A stretch of 64,000 nucleotides of DNA from AWTP1-9 sp035703165 (lineage in GTDB: Bacteria; Bacteroidota; Bacteroidia; Chitinophagales; Chitinophagaceae), in assembly GCA_035703165.1 (NCBI GenBank), contig DASSYR010000046.1, forward strand, positions 1 through 64,000. Reading direction: 5' to 3'. Below the pieces are notes generated by a model. The model searched no databases, was not told where the DNA came from, and saw only the letters and a list, made by a program, of their open reading frames with translations. A program made the position numbers and the translations under genes. Shown piece after piece: positions 1-9,034 of this stretch. The stretch's first letter is position 1. Every line of letters starts with the position of its first letter.

Positions 1-578
1 TTCCAGTCAAAAATATGCGGCGGACTATCATCGAAAAAAGCAATAAAGTCAGGAATTGCCTTTACACTAAACCGGTCAAAATTGTAAATCAATGGCCTTT
101 GACTAATTACATATTTGGCAGTTTTCAGGTAATCAATAAAATTTTTGTCATCAAGAATGTTTGTAAGAGCAGTAATGATATCATCTTTAGCCTGATTGAT
201 TTCCTCATCAGAAATACCGTTGCCAAGTTCACATTCGATAAAGGCGTTAAATGCAGGATTATTTGTCAATAGAGCATCAGCCTCACGATATTTTTGGGAA
301 ACAGCATACTCTAATTGTACATCAAACATTGCAAGAGCCTGCTCAATAAAGTAATCTTTCTTTATCGGGTATTTATTATTGATTGCCAGTACCAGGTATT
401 TGCTTAGAATATTATCTACTATTGTACCTCTCCAGGCTTGAACTGTCTGCAACTTTGAAAGAAGTGTTACTTCCCGCCGAAACAAATCATTCTTTACCCG
501 GCTATCCGCTACAATATTCATGTAGAACCATAACCGTTCACACTGAACAAACTGCTTATATCCTGTAACTGAAATCAT
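1..578 (-). CDS. PD-(D/E)XK nuclease family protein, C-terminus off the window
   Basis: Read from the ATG at 576-578 leftward, the frame stays open for 192 codons to the window edge, so the gene is partial at its 3' end. It opens with a Ser-x-x-x-Tyr-x-x-Phe-x-x-Cys-Glu-Arg pattern followed by LWFY, as in RecB/Cas4-like nucleases. It ends in IPDFIAFFDDSPPHIFDW, matching the catalytic P-D...D-x-K motif whose Lys would lie just outside. The start overlaps the stop of the XRE regulator gene (ATGA), so the two are translationally coupled. It probably cuts DNA; whether in repair, defence or element maintenance cannot be told. The family is fairly secure, the role is not. Confidence 0.7.
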   Translation of the reverse strand, partial: MISVTGYKQFVQCERLWFYMNIVADSRVKNDLFRREVTLLSKLQTVQAWRGTIVDNILSKYLVLAINNKYPIKKDYFIEQALAMFDVQLEYAVSQKYREADALLTNNPAFNAFIECELGNGISDEEINQAKDDIITALTNILDDKNFIDYLKTAKYVISQRPLIYNFDRFSVKAIPDFIAFFDDSPPHIFDW

Positions 579-919
579 TTTTTCCGATTTCTGATAAACT
601 TTAAATAATTAAGTAATTCCAATTCTTCATCATCTGAAATATCACCAACCCTGTAGGCAATGGATGTTTTACCGGATTCACTTTTCATTTTTTCTTTACG
701 TTCGGGAACAGGATAGCCTACTTTCTCCATAAGCAAATCATAACTTACACCATATATTTCAGAAAGTTTGTGAAGCGTTAACGGAGAAGGTTGTTTTACT
801 TTTCCTGATTCAAGCTGACTTAAATAAGCATTTGAAACATCAGCCTGTTTCTCTACTTCCCGAAGGGTCATATTTTTTGCTTCTCTCAAAGCCCTGAAGT
901 ATTCGCCATAATTTTGCAT
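575..919 (-). CDS. XRE-family helix-turn-helix regulator
   Basis: A 114-residue protein with a Cro/C1-type HTH at about residues 8-60 (LREAKNMTLREVEKQADVSN, then AYLSQLESG with the recognition-helix signature). A short polar C-terminal tail ends in RNRKK. It probably binds DNA as a dimer and represses its own promoter, because repeated TATTGCAAGC half-sites lie directly upstream. It overlaps the downstream nuclease gene by 4 bases, so the regulator and nuclease form one transcription unit. No toxin-antitoxin partner is evident. Confidence 0.85.
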   Translation of the reverse strand: MQNYGEYFRALREAKNMTLREVEKQADVSNAYLSQLESGKVKQPSPLTLHKLSEIYGVSYDLLMEKVGYPVPERKEKMKSESGKTSIAYRVGDISDDEELELLNYLKFIRNRKK

Positions 920-924
920 AAGTC

Positions 925-987
925 TAAATTTATCGGTTTGCTAAGTATTGCAAGCAAATATACAGAGTGTTGCTTGATATTGCAAGC
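925..987 (-). promoter_or_regulatory. Promoter and operator repeats of the XRE gene
   Basis: TAAATTTA at 925-932 fits the Bacteroidota -7 box (TAnnTTTG-like), ending 5 bases before the start codon. Upstream are TATTGCAAGC at 946-955 and again at 978-987. CAAGCAA (951-957) is inverted as TTGCTTG (970-976), and GCTTG (972-976) pairs with CAAGC (983-987). These overlapping half-sites around the likely -33 region are what an autoregulating XRE protein would bind. Binding by this protein is inferred. Confidence 0.5.
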
Positions 988-1089
988 GGTATTTTTAGAA
1001 ATTTTCCTCCGTTTTTAAGTTCTTCACCTTAAATAATTGATATTTAATTGGTTGTGAAAGAGTTAAACATTATAGCTCACCGGGGCCAG

Positions 1090-2835
1090 TTACGTTTGAA
1101 TAAAATCTCTGACAAATTTTTCTGCGCTAATAAAATTAATTCGCTTTTGCTCAAGCAGCTTTTTTAACTCAGTAATAAACCTGAATTGCAACTTAAAATT
1201 TATACTGCCTTTGGTTTTGGAATACTCCTGTTTTACTGTCGGCATAATCCTGTTATCAATTTCTGTCAGATAATAAGACGCCGCCGCAGTAATTCTTGAT
1301 TCGAGCAGTTGATATTTATCCCCTTGTTTTAGTTTGCAGATACCGCTTACCTCGTCTGTAAATTTAAGTGAAGTAGTAATACAGTTTTTAACTCTTACAA
1401 CTACTTCTGTCATTGCAGCATAGTTGTTTAGAAAATTATCATTTTGAGAAATAAAAGTAGATAACTCTTCCCAAATAAAATAATCTCTGAGTTTTCGTTC
1501 TGCAAACAATGCCTGCTCACCCGAAAGAATTTCGTTTAGTTTATCTCCGGGTAGTGAATCTGGTAAAGCACCGGCAGCAAAAGCTGAATTATTAATAATT
1601 TGAAGATTAACCTGAGAACTTAAAGACAAACCCTGTAAAGATTTTAATCGGCTTAACGCAACATAAGCCTGTCCGGGAACAAAGACATTTTCTAAATCTA
1701 AAACTGCATTTTCAAAAGTTAGTCCCTGGCTTTTATGAATTGTAATAGCCCAGGCTAACTTAACGGGAAACTGCTTGAATGTACCTATTACTTCAGAGCT
1801 TACAGTATTTCTTGATTCATTAAACACATATTTTATTTTTGACCAAACTTCCTTTTCAATTTGTATCAATTTACCATCGTCAAGAAGGATAGATAATCTT
1901 TCAGGTTCTATAATTTTTATCAACCCTGTCTTTCCGTTATAATATTTTTTATCTTTTCCCTTGTCATTACGCAATAACATTATTCTTGCGTCAATTTTTA
2001 ATGTTAAACAATTCTCAGTGGGGAAAGACATTTCATCAAAGTCGCCATCAACCTCTGCCCACAATGAGTGCTCTTGGGTGGTAAGCGTTTTAAGCTCTTT
2101 TTCATTTATTGAATCAACTTTAGCATTGTGAGTCGTAAGGATAACAGCACTTTTATGATTTACAGCATCAGGTTTGTAATAAGTGTTGATTAACTCAACT
2201 TCTCTTTGAGAACAATTACCTGTTCGCATGAGATTCAGCAATTCAATGAAGCTATCATCTGATTGCCGATATACTTGCGTAAGTTCGAGAAATAGCGGTG
2301 GTGCTTTTTTTACAGATAGTGCGTTTAAGAAATTAATTCCATTGTAATAAGATTTTATCTGCATCCATTCTTCATCTGCAATGATTGGTGAAAGTTGACA
2401 GAGGTCTCCTACAAATAAAACCTGAACCCCTCCAAATGGCACATCTTCCTTTTTTCTCGTTCTCCTAAGCACATAGTCAATAGCATCTAATGTATCAGCT
2501 CTCAACATTGATACTTCATCAATAATCAGTAGTTCAAGCTCCTTAATTAGTGCCTTTTTATTACTATCTATTGAAGCTCCTGGCTGACTTTTTCCTGGAA
2601 GAAAAGGTCCATAAGGTAAGTTAAAAAAAGAATGAATAGTAACTCCATTTGCATTGACTGCCGCAATACCGGTAGGTGCAACAATTATACATTTCTTAGC
2701 AATGTTTTGCCAAAGTGTATTCAGAAAAGTTGTTTTACCGGTTCCGGCTTTCCCTGTAAGAAAAACAGATTTATCTGTAGTATTAATAAATTCAGAAGCA
2801 AGTTTAAAAGTATCATTAATTTCTATTGTATTCAT
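1090..2835 (-). CDS. Pif1/RecD-like superfamily 1 DNA helicase
   Basis: A 581-residue ATPase. Walker A is GKAGTGKT near residue 28, Walker B is LLIIDEVSM, and a GDLCQLSPI segment (motif III) follows. IHKSQGLTF and VALSRLKSLQGL near residues 370-405 match the C-terminal motifs V and VI of RecD/Pif1 helicases. This architecture unwinds DNA 5' to 3'. The last ~150 residues match no domain I recognise. The gene stands alone with its own promoter-like site, between the XRE/nuclease pair and the mobilisation genes. It could serve element replication or conjugal DNA processing, but homologues also occur as ordinary chromosomal helicases. Confidence 0.85.
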   Translation of the reverse strand: MNTIEINDTFKLASEFINTTDKSVFLTGKAGTGKTTFLNTLWQNIAKKCIIVAPTGIAAVNANGVTIHSFFNLPYGPFLPGKSQPGASIDSNKKALIKELELLIIDEVSMLRADTLDAIDYVLRRTRKKEDVPFGGVQVLFVGDLCQLSPIIADEEWMQIKSYYNGINFLNALSVKKAPPLFLELTQVYRQSDDSFIELLNLMRTGNCSQREVELINTYYKPDAVNHKSAVILTTHNAKVDSINEKELKTLTTQEHSLWAEVDGDFDEMSFPTENCLTLKIDARIMLLRNDKGKDKKYYNGKTGLIKIIEPERLSILLDDGKLIQIEKEVWSKIKYVFNESRNTVSSEVIGTFKQFPVKLAWAITIHKSQGLTFENAVLDLENVFVPGQAYVALSRLKSLQGLSLSSQVNLQIINNSAFAAGALPDSLPGDKLNEILSGEQALFAERKLRDYFIWEELSTFISQNDNFLNNYAAMTEVVVRVKNCITTSLKFTDEVSGICKLKQGDKYQLLESRITAAASYYLTEIDNRIMPTVKQEYSKTKGSINFKLQFRFITELKKLLEQKRINFISAEKFVRDFIQT

Positions 2836-2875
2836 TGAACAACAAGAGTTTTTTGTGGGTGTTGCAGGCCAATTG

Positions 2876-2883
2876 CAAATTTA
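2876..2883 (-). promoter_or_regulatory. Putative -7 promoter element of the helicase gene
   Basis: Read on the minus strand this is TAAATTTG, an exact match to the Bacteroidota -7 consensus TAnnTTTG, 40 bases before the helicase start codon. A TTG lies about 17 bases upstream. No other feature is visible in the 123-base gap before the coupling-protein gene. Confidence 0.4.
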
Positions 2884-2958
2884 AACTACAATTGTTAATC
2901 CAATAAATCACATATTACATGCTGTGATATCATCATGTGGTTCCCGCATGTTTTTTGA

Positions 2959-4923
2959 CTACTCAGCTATTTTTTCCGCCTTCAACCGCCCCACTTCTTC
3001 CCCAATCAACCTCTTAATATCCATCTTCACCTGATAGTAATTATCCAGCACCTGGTGTTGGGTAACACTGGAAACCGCAGGAATATCCCGGTAGTTACTC
3101 ACTTCCTTATTTAATTTATCATGGTCGTTGATGATTTCGGAATGAAACATTTTGAGTTTTATTTTTTCTAATGGGTCGTCGGCTACCATACCCACAAACT
3201 CACCGGAAGAAAGAGCGGCAATTTTACTGGCTGGTATAGCAGCATCTAATTGTTTGCTGTGGCTGATGGAAGTATCCATGCGATTGATGGAAACACTCTG
3301 CCGGTCCTGCATTATTTTTCCGAAACGTTCTGATAATAGTTTGGAAGTCTCGCCCATTACCTGGCCGCTGATTATATTACCGGTAATGTTTACAATCACA
3401 TCTGCCTGTTCTCTTCCATAATCCTTTTTCAACTGGCTGAAATCCTGCATTGCTAAAGTAGTGGCTACTTTGTTACTCCGGGCAGTAGCAATGAGACTAT
3501 CAATGTTGTTGAAATAAATGGTTGGGAATTCATCAAACACCAAACTGCATTTATGCATTCCTTTCTTGTTAACCTGTCGAACCAATCTTGAAATGTATAG
3601 CGATAACACGGCTCCGTAGATCTGCTGCTTTTCCGGGTTGTTGCCAACGCAAACAATTTTGGGGTGTTTAGGATTGTTGATGTCTAATGTAAAATCATTC
3701 CCAGATAAAACCCAATACAACTGCGGAGAAGCCAAACGGGCCATACCGATTTTTGCAGAAGCAACTTGTCCTTCCAATTGCTCCATCGCATCGTTCTGAT
3801 AGGCTGTGATGAACGGATTTACCAACACTTCAATCTCTGGTTGTGTATTGAGTACCGGAAACAGTTCATCATATTCTGCCTGCATCAGTTCTATAACATG
3901 CGGCAGTGTACAATATTTTCCGTCATTGTATTTTCTTAAAAACCAAATGATAGCAGTAACAAAGTTGATGGGTGATTCTACAAAGAAGTCCCCTTGCTTA
4001 TTGATCCATTCCCTGTTTAATCCTAACAAAATTGTTCTTGCACTTTCTGTAGCGTCAGTTATATCATTCATCGTAGATGGATCTAATGGATTGCAGCGGT
4101 GCGATACAGAAAGGTTATCAAAGTTGATAACATAGAAAGATGGCTTTACAGAATACTGGTGTTTATTTTGTTGCAGCCAGTTGTAAACAATCCTGCTTAG
4201 ATCATCATACTTAAAATCATACACAAACATGGCAAAGCCTTTTTCAATATGTTGCTTGATGACATGCTGGATAACAAACCAGCTTTTACCTGCACCCGGG
4301 CTGCCGATAACCAGTAACCCACGAAATGGATTGATGATGTTTATCCAACTCTTTCTTATCTGTCGCTTCAAATTATATTTGGCCGGAAGGTTGATGGAGT
4401 ATTCGTTGGTGAGTAATCTTTCTTCCTGCGGAAAGGTTTCATTCAATGAGTTGAATACATCATCAGAAAGATTTAGTTTGATTAAACGGCTTAACAAATT
4501 TCCGCCAGCCAATATCAACAAGAAGCCTATACCTGTAACGGCCATATAAACTACAGCGACAATTTCAATAGTTTCATTCAATTTAAAAAACCAACTGCTG
4601 CCAAAGAATAACAGCAACCCCATCAGCAGGTAAACAGCAATACTTCGCTTGTTTATCTTCTCATCCTTTTTGCCCTGCGCTCCAAGCAGGGAAATGATCA
4701 GCAAACCAACAGCAATCAGTTTTGAAGTAAATACTCCATAGAATAATCCAGTTTGGCTGATATTTTTCATCAGCCTGTCTGTAATGGTACTGGTGATTTC
4801 CCAATACTCAAAAGCCCGGTAACAGAAATAATAAAAATGCAGCAGCAAAATAAAGATGCTTGCAAATCGTGTGAGGTCAATTATTTTCCGCAGCCCCTGT
4901 TCATTCTCTCCTGTAACTGACAT
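2959..4923 (-). CDS. Type IV coupling protein (VirD4/TraG-like), mobilisation
   Basis: 654 residues with several hydrophobic membrane segments within the first ~150 residues, then a cytoplasmic ATPase. Walker A is GSPGAGKS near residue 210, Walker B is the SLVFDEFPTIY segment, and a TraM-recognition-like domain follows (IATARSNKVATTLAMQDFSQ). Such proteins carry the relaxase-DNA complex to a type IV secretion channel. It lies 15 bases downstream of the relaxase gene and completes a Bacteroides-type MobA-MobB-MobC order. No secretion-channel genes are in the window, so the element may be only mobilisable. Function is secure at family level. Confidence 0.9.
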   Translation of the reverse strand: MSVTGENEQGLRKIIDLTRFASIFILLLHFYYFCYRAFEYWEITSTITDRLMKNISQTGLFYGVFTSKLIAVGLLIISLLGAQGKKDEKINKRSIAVYLLMGLLLFFGSSWFFKLNETIEIVAVVYMAVTGIGFLLILAGGNLLSRLIKLNLSDDVFNSLNETFPQEERLLTNEYSINLPAKYNLKRQIRKSWINIINPFRGLLVIGSPGAGKSWFVIQHVIKQHIEKGFAMFVYDFKYDDLSRIVYNWLQQNKHQYSVKPSFYVINFDNLSVSHRCNPLDPSTMNDITDATESARTILLGLNREWINKQGDFFVESPINFVTAIIWFLRKYNDGKYCTLPHVIELMQAEYDELFPVLNTQPEIEVLVNPFITAYQNDAMEQLEGQVASAKIGMARLASPQLYWVLSGNDFTLDINNPKHPKIVCVGNNPEKQQIYGAVLSLYISRLVRQVNKKGMHKCSLVFDEFPTIYFNNIDSLIATARSNKVATTLAMQDFSQLKKDYGREQADVIVNITGNIISGQVMGETSKLLSERFGKIMQDRQSVSINRMDTSISHSKQLDAAIPASKIAALSSGEFVGMVADDPLEKIKLKMFHSEIINDHDKLNKEVSNYRDIPAVSSVTQHQVLDNYYQVKMDIKRLIGEEVGRLKAEKIAE

Positions 4924-4938
4924 AAAATATTTGTTGAA

Positions 4939-6219
4939 TTATGAATTTAGATTCTTCCGCTTTTTCTTTCGTTTCTTTTTCAGTAGTGAGTAAGGTGTAT
5001 TTCCGAATTGTTCTTTTGCAGTAAGCAACACATCGAGCAGGTTTTCCTTAGATGCTGAAACAATAACAGTCTTTTCTTTGTCTTTCGAAATCGCCATTTC
5101 CTTACCGGCAGAACCGGAAGAATGACTACTTTCCTTTTCATCCTGCCTGATTGCATTTTCAATAGGATGATTGGAGAGTTTGCTTTGTATAGCCGCCACA
5201 CTGTAACCCTTGCCTAAATCACTTCCGTTAAATACACATTTGTTCTGGTTGTCAACAAACGTAATTCCATACAATCTGCCTTCTGCATTCTGGCGCAGAA
5301 CCGTGTAGATATTCTTTAGCTTCAGATAGTTCATTAGTTCTTTAATTGAGACAGGAGATTGAGCAAGGCATTCATCTAGTTTTACTTTTACAAAAGGCTT
5401 CAGACTTTCTTTGGCCGTTTGATTTGCTGTAAACTTCTTTTCCAGGTTGTCTAATATCGGTTTGCAAGAAATTGAACTTGCTTTAATGGGAACACCTACT
5501 TTATTTCCTTCTGCATCAAGCACCCGGTAAACTAACCCACGATTTTTGTAAATCCTACCTTCCTCTTTTCCTCTGTCTGCAACAACATGAAATTGTTTGA
5601 GGGCTGCATTAAATTCAGGTAAGGAACAAAGTTTATAACTGCTGAATACCGCACCCACCACGTTGGATATACTTCTTTTTGTTTCAGTTTTACCATAAAC
5701 TATTTTTTCAATGTCCACAGGTTTGATGCCTGGGTTTCTTAATCGCTGTTGCTTTTCTGCTCTCACTAAGCTGTACTGTTTTTCAATTTCCTTTCTTGCT
5801 TTTTCCGACTGATTTCTACCGATATTATGTGTATTAATCCTGCTGCCGTCAGACTTGATCGTAGTGCTCACAATGTGAATATGCGGATGACCTGCATCTT
5901 CGTGTTTGTAAATGAGATAAGGCTGCTCTCCAAAACCAATTTTATTCATGTAGTCAGATGCAATTTGCAACAACTTATTTTCAGCAAGTTTTTCTGATGG
6001 GTCAAAATTGAGCGATACATGCAAGGTTTTAGTAGTGGCTCTTTCATTCAAACTGTTCAGCCTTTCAAAACCTGCCAGCTTCTGATAAAAGTTCATGTCT
6101 TTTGCATCTTTTAAATAATTGGCTGCATGAAGACAATGAGCAATTCCTTTCAGCACTTTCTTTTCGTTATAGTTCAGCGCCGCTTCAATACTTTTTGGTA
6201 TGGTTATTTTTGCAACCAT
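4939..6219 (-). CDS. mobB: Relaxase, MobB-like (MOBP type)
   Basis: 426 residues. The N-terminal relaxase domain has a candidate catalytic Tyr near residue 17 in ALNYNEKKV, motif II-like TLHVSLNFDPSE, and the metal-binding motif HEDAGHPHIHIVS near residues 110-120 (HxHxH). Such proteins nick oriT and become covalently bound to the 5' end. The C-terminal third is Lys/Ser-rich and ends in a poly-Lys stretch (KKKRKKKRK). The start overlaps the upstream MobC-like gene by 16 bases, indicating one operon. Similar to Bacteroides mobilisation relaxases. Confidence 0.92.
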   Translation of the reverse strand: MVAKITIPKSIEAALNYNEKKVLKGIAHCLHAANYLKDAKDMNFYQKLAGFERLNSLNERATTKTLHVSLNFDPSEKLAENKLLQIASDYMNKIGFGEQPYLIYKHEDAGHPHIHIVSTTIKSDGSRINTHNIGRNQSEKARKEIEKQYSLVRAEKQQRLRNPGIKPVDIEKIVYGKTETKRSISNVVGAVFSSYKLCSLPEFNAALKQFHVVADRGKEEGRIYKNRGLVYRVLDAEGNKVGVPIKASSISCKPILDNLEKKFTANQTAKESLKPFVKVKLDECLAQSPVSIKELMNYLKLKNIYTVLRQNAEGRLYGITFVDNQNKCVFNGSDLGKGYSVAAIQSKLSNHPIENAIRQDEKESSHSSGSAGKEMAISKDKEKTVIVSASKENLLDVLLTAKEQFGNTPYSLLKKKRKKKRKNLNS

Positions 6220-6599
6220 TGATCATAGAGTTGATTCATCCGTAATTTGATTTCATCTACTTTGCTGATTAATGCTTTTTGCAAGCTGTCGTACTGCTGC
6301 ACCCAAACCCTGAATTCGGGTATCTTATCCAGGATATGCAGTTTGTGTACTGCCTGGTTAAAATTGTTACCAATAGCATTGAGTTCTTTTTTCAGATTCA
6401 GCATATCCAATAAAAAATCATCGGCGCTTTCGTTTCTGTACTTTACGGTTACAGGTTTTTGCAATGCCACTTTCCGCAGGTATGCACTGGTGTCTTTTTC
6501 GGTGGTTTTGTTTTGGAGTTTTGCAAGCTGATTTATTTCAGTTTCATTCATCCTGACAACTACCATTTTATTCCTCACTTCACTTTCTAATTTCTTCAT
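6204..6599 (-). CDS. MobC-like relaxosome accessory protein
   Basis: A 131-residue basic protein. Its N-terminus resembles a ribbon-helix-helix DNA-binding domain (NKMVVVRMNETEINQLAKL), followed by a helical region with LNAIGNNFNQAVHKLH, the hallmark of MobC/MbpA-type plasmid mobilisation proteins. It should bind oriT next to the palindrome upstream and help the relaxase nick DNA. It is the first gene of the mobilisation operon and overlaps the relaxase gene. Confidence 0.85.
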   Translation of the reverse strand: MKKLESEVRNKMVVVRMNETEINQLAKLQNKTTEKDTSAYLRKVALQKPVTVKYRNESADDFLLDMLNLKKELNAIGNNFNQAVHKLHILDKIPEFRVWVQQYDSLQKALISKVDEIKLRMNQLYDQWLQK

Positions 6600-6647
6600 G
6601 GTTTTACATTTTCTGTTTCAATGCCCCGAAACGACTTCGGAGTGAAG

Positions 6648-6687
6648 GGCAAGATGACCCAAACGTATAACGTTTGTACATCTTGCC
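6648..6687. other. Candidate oriT palindrome
   Basis: An imperfect palindrome lies 48 bases upstream of the mobilisation operon. The outer arms GGCAAGATG (6648-6656) and CATCTTGCC (6679-6687) are perfect, and the inner arms CAAACGT (6660-6666) and ACGTTTG (6670-6676) pair around ATA. It is followed by a GC-rich stretch CAAGACCGGGCAC that could hold the nick site, and preceded by a smaller CCGAA/TTCGG inverted repeat (6627-6640). Position and structure fit an oriT or a relaxosome operator. The nick position cannot be read from sequence alone. Confidence 0.5.
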
Positions 6688-6861
6688 ATGTGCAAGACCG
6701 GGCACATTAAGCCGTTATAAAATCTATCCGTTAAGAATATTTTATGCCATTGCAAATTCATAGTAAAACAGGTATAAAATCTGTACCAGTATTGCAGTTT
6801 GCATGGCTAATATTTAGTCAGGCAAAAACATATATGGCTGCTTACTATCAGTATAAAAACC

Positions 6862-8196
6862 CTATTTTTTTGGATGAGCAGTATTGCTTTTCAGAATTTC
6901 GAGTAATTCGTTGAGTTTGTCATCAATTATCAGAATTTCTTTTGTTGCAAATTCTTTGCGTTTTGCATCAAAATCCCAGTTGTATTCCAGCAATTCTTTT
7001 AGTGAATTATAATAGTGTAAATACATGTCAAATTCATCCATATCGTATTCCGGATAATTGAAATCCGCAATCAGGTGACCAGCCGCATCATAATGAAGAA
7101 ATTGACTCAAACTTCTTTGCTGGTCCTGTAACGAATATCTTTCAAACAACACATCATGCAATAAGCCCTTTTGATGAAGCCCTGCACCGCCTGAAAGCAT
7201 ACCCGTAATTAATTCAATTTTAAAAGCAGGGTTTTGTAAAACAACCCTTGAAGATGTATTTTCTTTTGAATAGAGAATTTCAATTGTTGTATTGAGCGGC
7301 AGTTGAATTTGGTGTGGCAAAAGCTCTTTCAGGATTTGATTAAAATCCCAGGATAACTGATGAACAAATGACTCCCCCACAACCGGTATTTCATGTATAT
7401 AGATTGGCGTTGATAATACAGGTAAATCTGTAATCATTTTACCAGATGAAAGGCGGTCAAAGCCTTTGTTAATTCCGATGTACCAGGAGTCTTTAAAGTA
7501 TACATGCAGCGACTTCAGTATCATGTATGGGAGCAGCCCATTTATGAGTGCAGTAAAATGCTTTGAATCCTTTAAAATCATTTCAGCATCATCGGCATTT
7601 AACAGGGTTCTGAAATAGGTTAGCTCATAGTTTCCCCAGGGTGTAATGCCTCCAATCATATCAAGCTGTTTACTCAACTCAAAACCTATTCTAAAGTCAA
7701 AAGCATAATTAGGTTCCCCTGTATTTTGAAAAAGCCATTGTAGCTGGCCATCTGTTACTAATCGTTTGCCATGACTGGTCCGTATGTAGTAAATACGATT
7801 GTTTATTTCATGGTTACTTCTTTTTTCTATATAAGCATGAGGAATACTTTTTCGTTTAGGTACATAAACAACAAAAAACTTCGCTTCCGTTTCCTCAATG
7901 TATTCAGTGGTTATTTCAATAACGGGACTGATATTATCGAAGCAAATGCTATGTATTTTTCCTTTCAATTTGTCCACATCAATATCCTTTTCAAACTCAA
8001 AATGACCGCCATCACTTACTCCAAAAATCAGCTTGCCACCGTTTCGGTTAGCAAATGCCACAATTTCACAGGCAATATCCTTTCGGTTTTTGTCATTCAT
8101 TTGAGTGATTTTATCAAAAGATTTTAATTCAATATCAGTTCGTTCTCTTTCTTTTGATTGTATTAACTGTTTTAATACGCCGGACGTTATTTTCAT
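6862..8196 (-). CDS. AlbA_2/Schlafen-type putative DNA-binding protein
   Basis: 444 residues. The first ~140 residues fit the AlbA_2 (Schlafen AAA-4) fold: an early acidic ELKSF segment, then IACEIVAFANRNGGKLIFGV, then VPKRKSIPHAY. The rest resembles the poorly defined C-terminal parts of these proteins and I recognise no catalytic motif in it. Bacterial members are annotated as regulators, helicase-like proteins or defence factors; none of these can be chosen here. It sits alone between the mobilisation operon and the RadC-like gene, all on the minus strand. Confidence 0.7.
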   Translation of the reverse strand: MKITSGVLKQLIQSKERERTDIELKSFDKITQMNDKNRKDIACEIVAFANRNGGKLIFGVSDGGHFEFEKDIDVDKLKGKIHSICFDNISPVIEITTEYIEETEAKFFVVYVPKRKSIPHAYIEKRSNHEINNRIYYIRTSHGKRLVTDGQLQWLFQNTGEPNYAFDFRIGFELSKQLDMIGGITPWGNYELTYFRTLLNADDAEMILKDSKHFTALINGLLPYMILKSLHVYFKDSWYIGINKGFDRLSSGKMITDLPVLSTPIYIHEIPVVGESFVHQLSWDFNQILKELLPHQIQLPLNTTIEILYSKENTSSRVVLQNPAFKIELITGMLSGGAGLHQKGLLHDVLFERYSLQDQQRSLSQFLHYDAAGHLIADFNYPEYDMDEFDMYLHYYNSLKELLEYNWDFDAKRKEFATKEILIIDDKLNELLEILKSNTAHPKK

Positions 8197-8258
8197 GAGC
8201 TAAAATTTATTATCAAGATTCATAAATTTAGCATGTAAGTGGTAAATAAAAAAAGGGG

Positions 8259-8732
8259 CTATAATAACCCCTCATCAGCAAAGCTATAATACCCTTCACT
8301 GGTGATAATGATGTGGTCAATCACCCGAATATCATGGTAAGAAGCGGCGACTTTTAATTTTTGTGTTAATTCTTCATCTGCCCGGCTTGGTTTTAAGTTT
8401 CCTGAAGGATGATTGTGTGAAAGGATGATTGATACGGCTAAAGATTTAATAGCAGCAGCCAGTATCAATCTTGGGTCGGCTACAGTACCTGTTAAACCGC
8501 CTGAAGATGCTTCATAAACACCAATTACTTTATTACCCCTGTTCAGCAGCAGCACTTTAAATTGCTCCTGCATCTCAATAGTGTTTTCATCCCATAGTTC
8601 CTTTAGTAATTCATAGCAATCTTTAACGCTATTAATCTTTGGCCGTTGGGATGGCTTTACTGTTGTTTTGTAAATCAATTCTACTTCTGCCACTCTTGTC
8701 CATTCCGGAAATTGCATTGCTAACTGTTCCAT
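8259..8732 (-). CDS. RadC-like JAB/MPN domain protein
   Basis: 157 residues with the complete JAMM metal site HNHPSGNLKPSRADEELT (H-x-H...S...D), as in RadC/YeeS-type JAB-domain proteins. It is shorter than full-length RadC and lacks its helix-hairpin-helix N-terminus, which is usual for copies on Bacteroidota mobile elements. Its activity is unproven in any organism; a DNA-processing role during element entry is often guessed. The gene shares an AT-rich upstream box and a long upstream hairpin with the SSB gene about 5 kb away. Confidence 0.85.
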   Translation of the reverse strand: MEQLAMQFPEWTRVAEVELIYKTTVKPSQRPKINSVKDCYELLKELWDENTIEMQEQFKVLLLNRGNKVIGVYEASSGGLTGTVADPRLILAAAIKSLAVSIILSHNHPSGNLKPSRADEELTQKLKVAASYHDIRVIDHIIITSEGYYSFADEGLL

Positions 8733-8739
8733 AACATTT

Positions 8740-8758
8740 CATTTTAAAGATTTAAAAA
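8740..8758 (-). promoter_or_regulatory. Shared AT-rich leader box upstream of radC-like gene
   Basis: Read on the minus strand this is TTTTTAAATCTTTAAAATG, ending 8 bases before the start codon. Closely related boxes sit in the same position before the DUF932 gene and the SSB gene, which suggests a common promoter, operator or translation signal. Confidence 0.4.
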
Positions 8759-8794
8759 TTAATTATGGAACTTCACCCGCCTTTTGACGACTAA

Positions 8795-8925
8795 GGCAAT
8801 GAAGCAACGGAATAAATAGTATCTCTGATAATGTGGGAGCAGCTTTCTTTATGCCGGAATTTCATTGCCGCCACGGAGACAAAAGGGGAACTTTGTGGGA
8901 GAATTAATGAAGAAAAATAATTCTC
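8795..8925 (-). ncRNA. Structured region upstream of radC-like gene (long hairpin plus two small ones)
   Basis: The 302-base gap 8733-9034 has no convincing gene. GGCAATGAA (8795-8803) pairs with TTCATTGCC (8861-8869), and CGGAATAAA (8808-8816) with TTTATGCCG (8848-8856), leaving one conserved A/C mismatch. This is followed by ACAAAAG/CTTTGT (8879-8896) and GAGAATTA/TAATTCTC (8899-8925). The inner stem and parts of its loop recur upstream of ssb with a different but still pairing outer stem. It is probably an RNA structure in the leader or a small RNA; a DNA hairpin element is possible. Confidence 0.45.
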
Positions 8926-9034
8926 AAATAAGATTGAAAGGAGTAATAAGTCAGGGCTATTTGTTAAAACAATTGCAGCCAATATTAAGGCCGCAATGAA
9001 ATCTGAATAAGTATTTCTGCAGATTATAAGTTGG

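Noticed and set aside
8791..8982. A 63-codon minus-strand frame upstream of the radC-like gene
   Set aside because: It coincides with the structured hairpin region and lacks protein-like features; 13758-13943 was rejected for the same reason.
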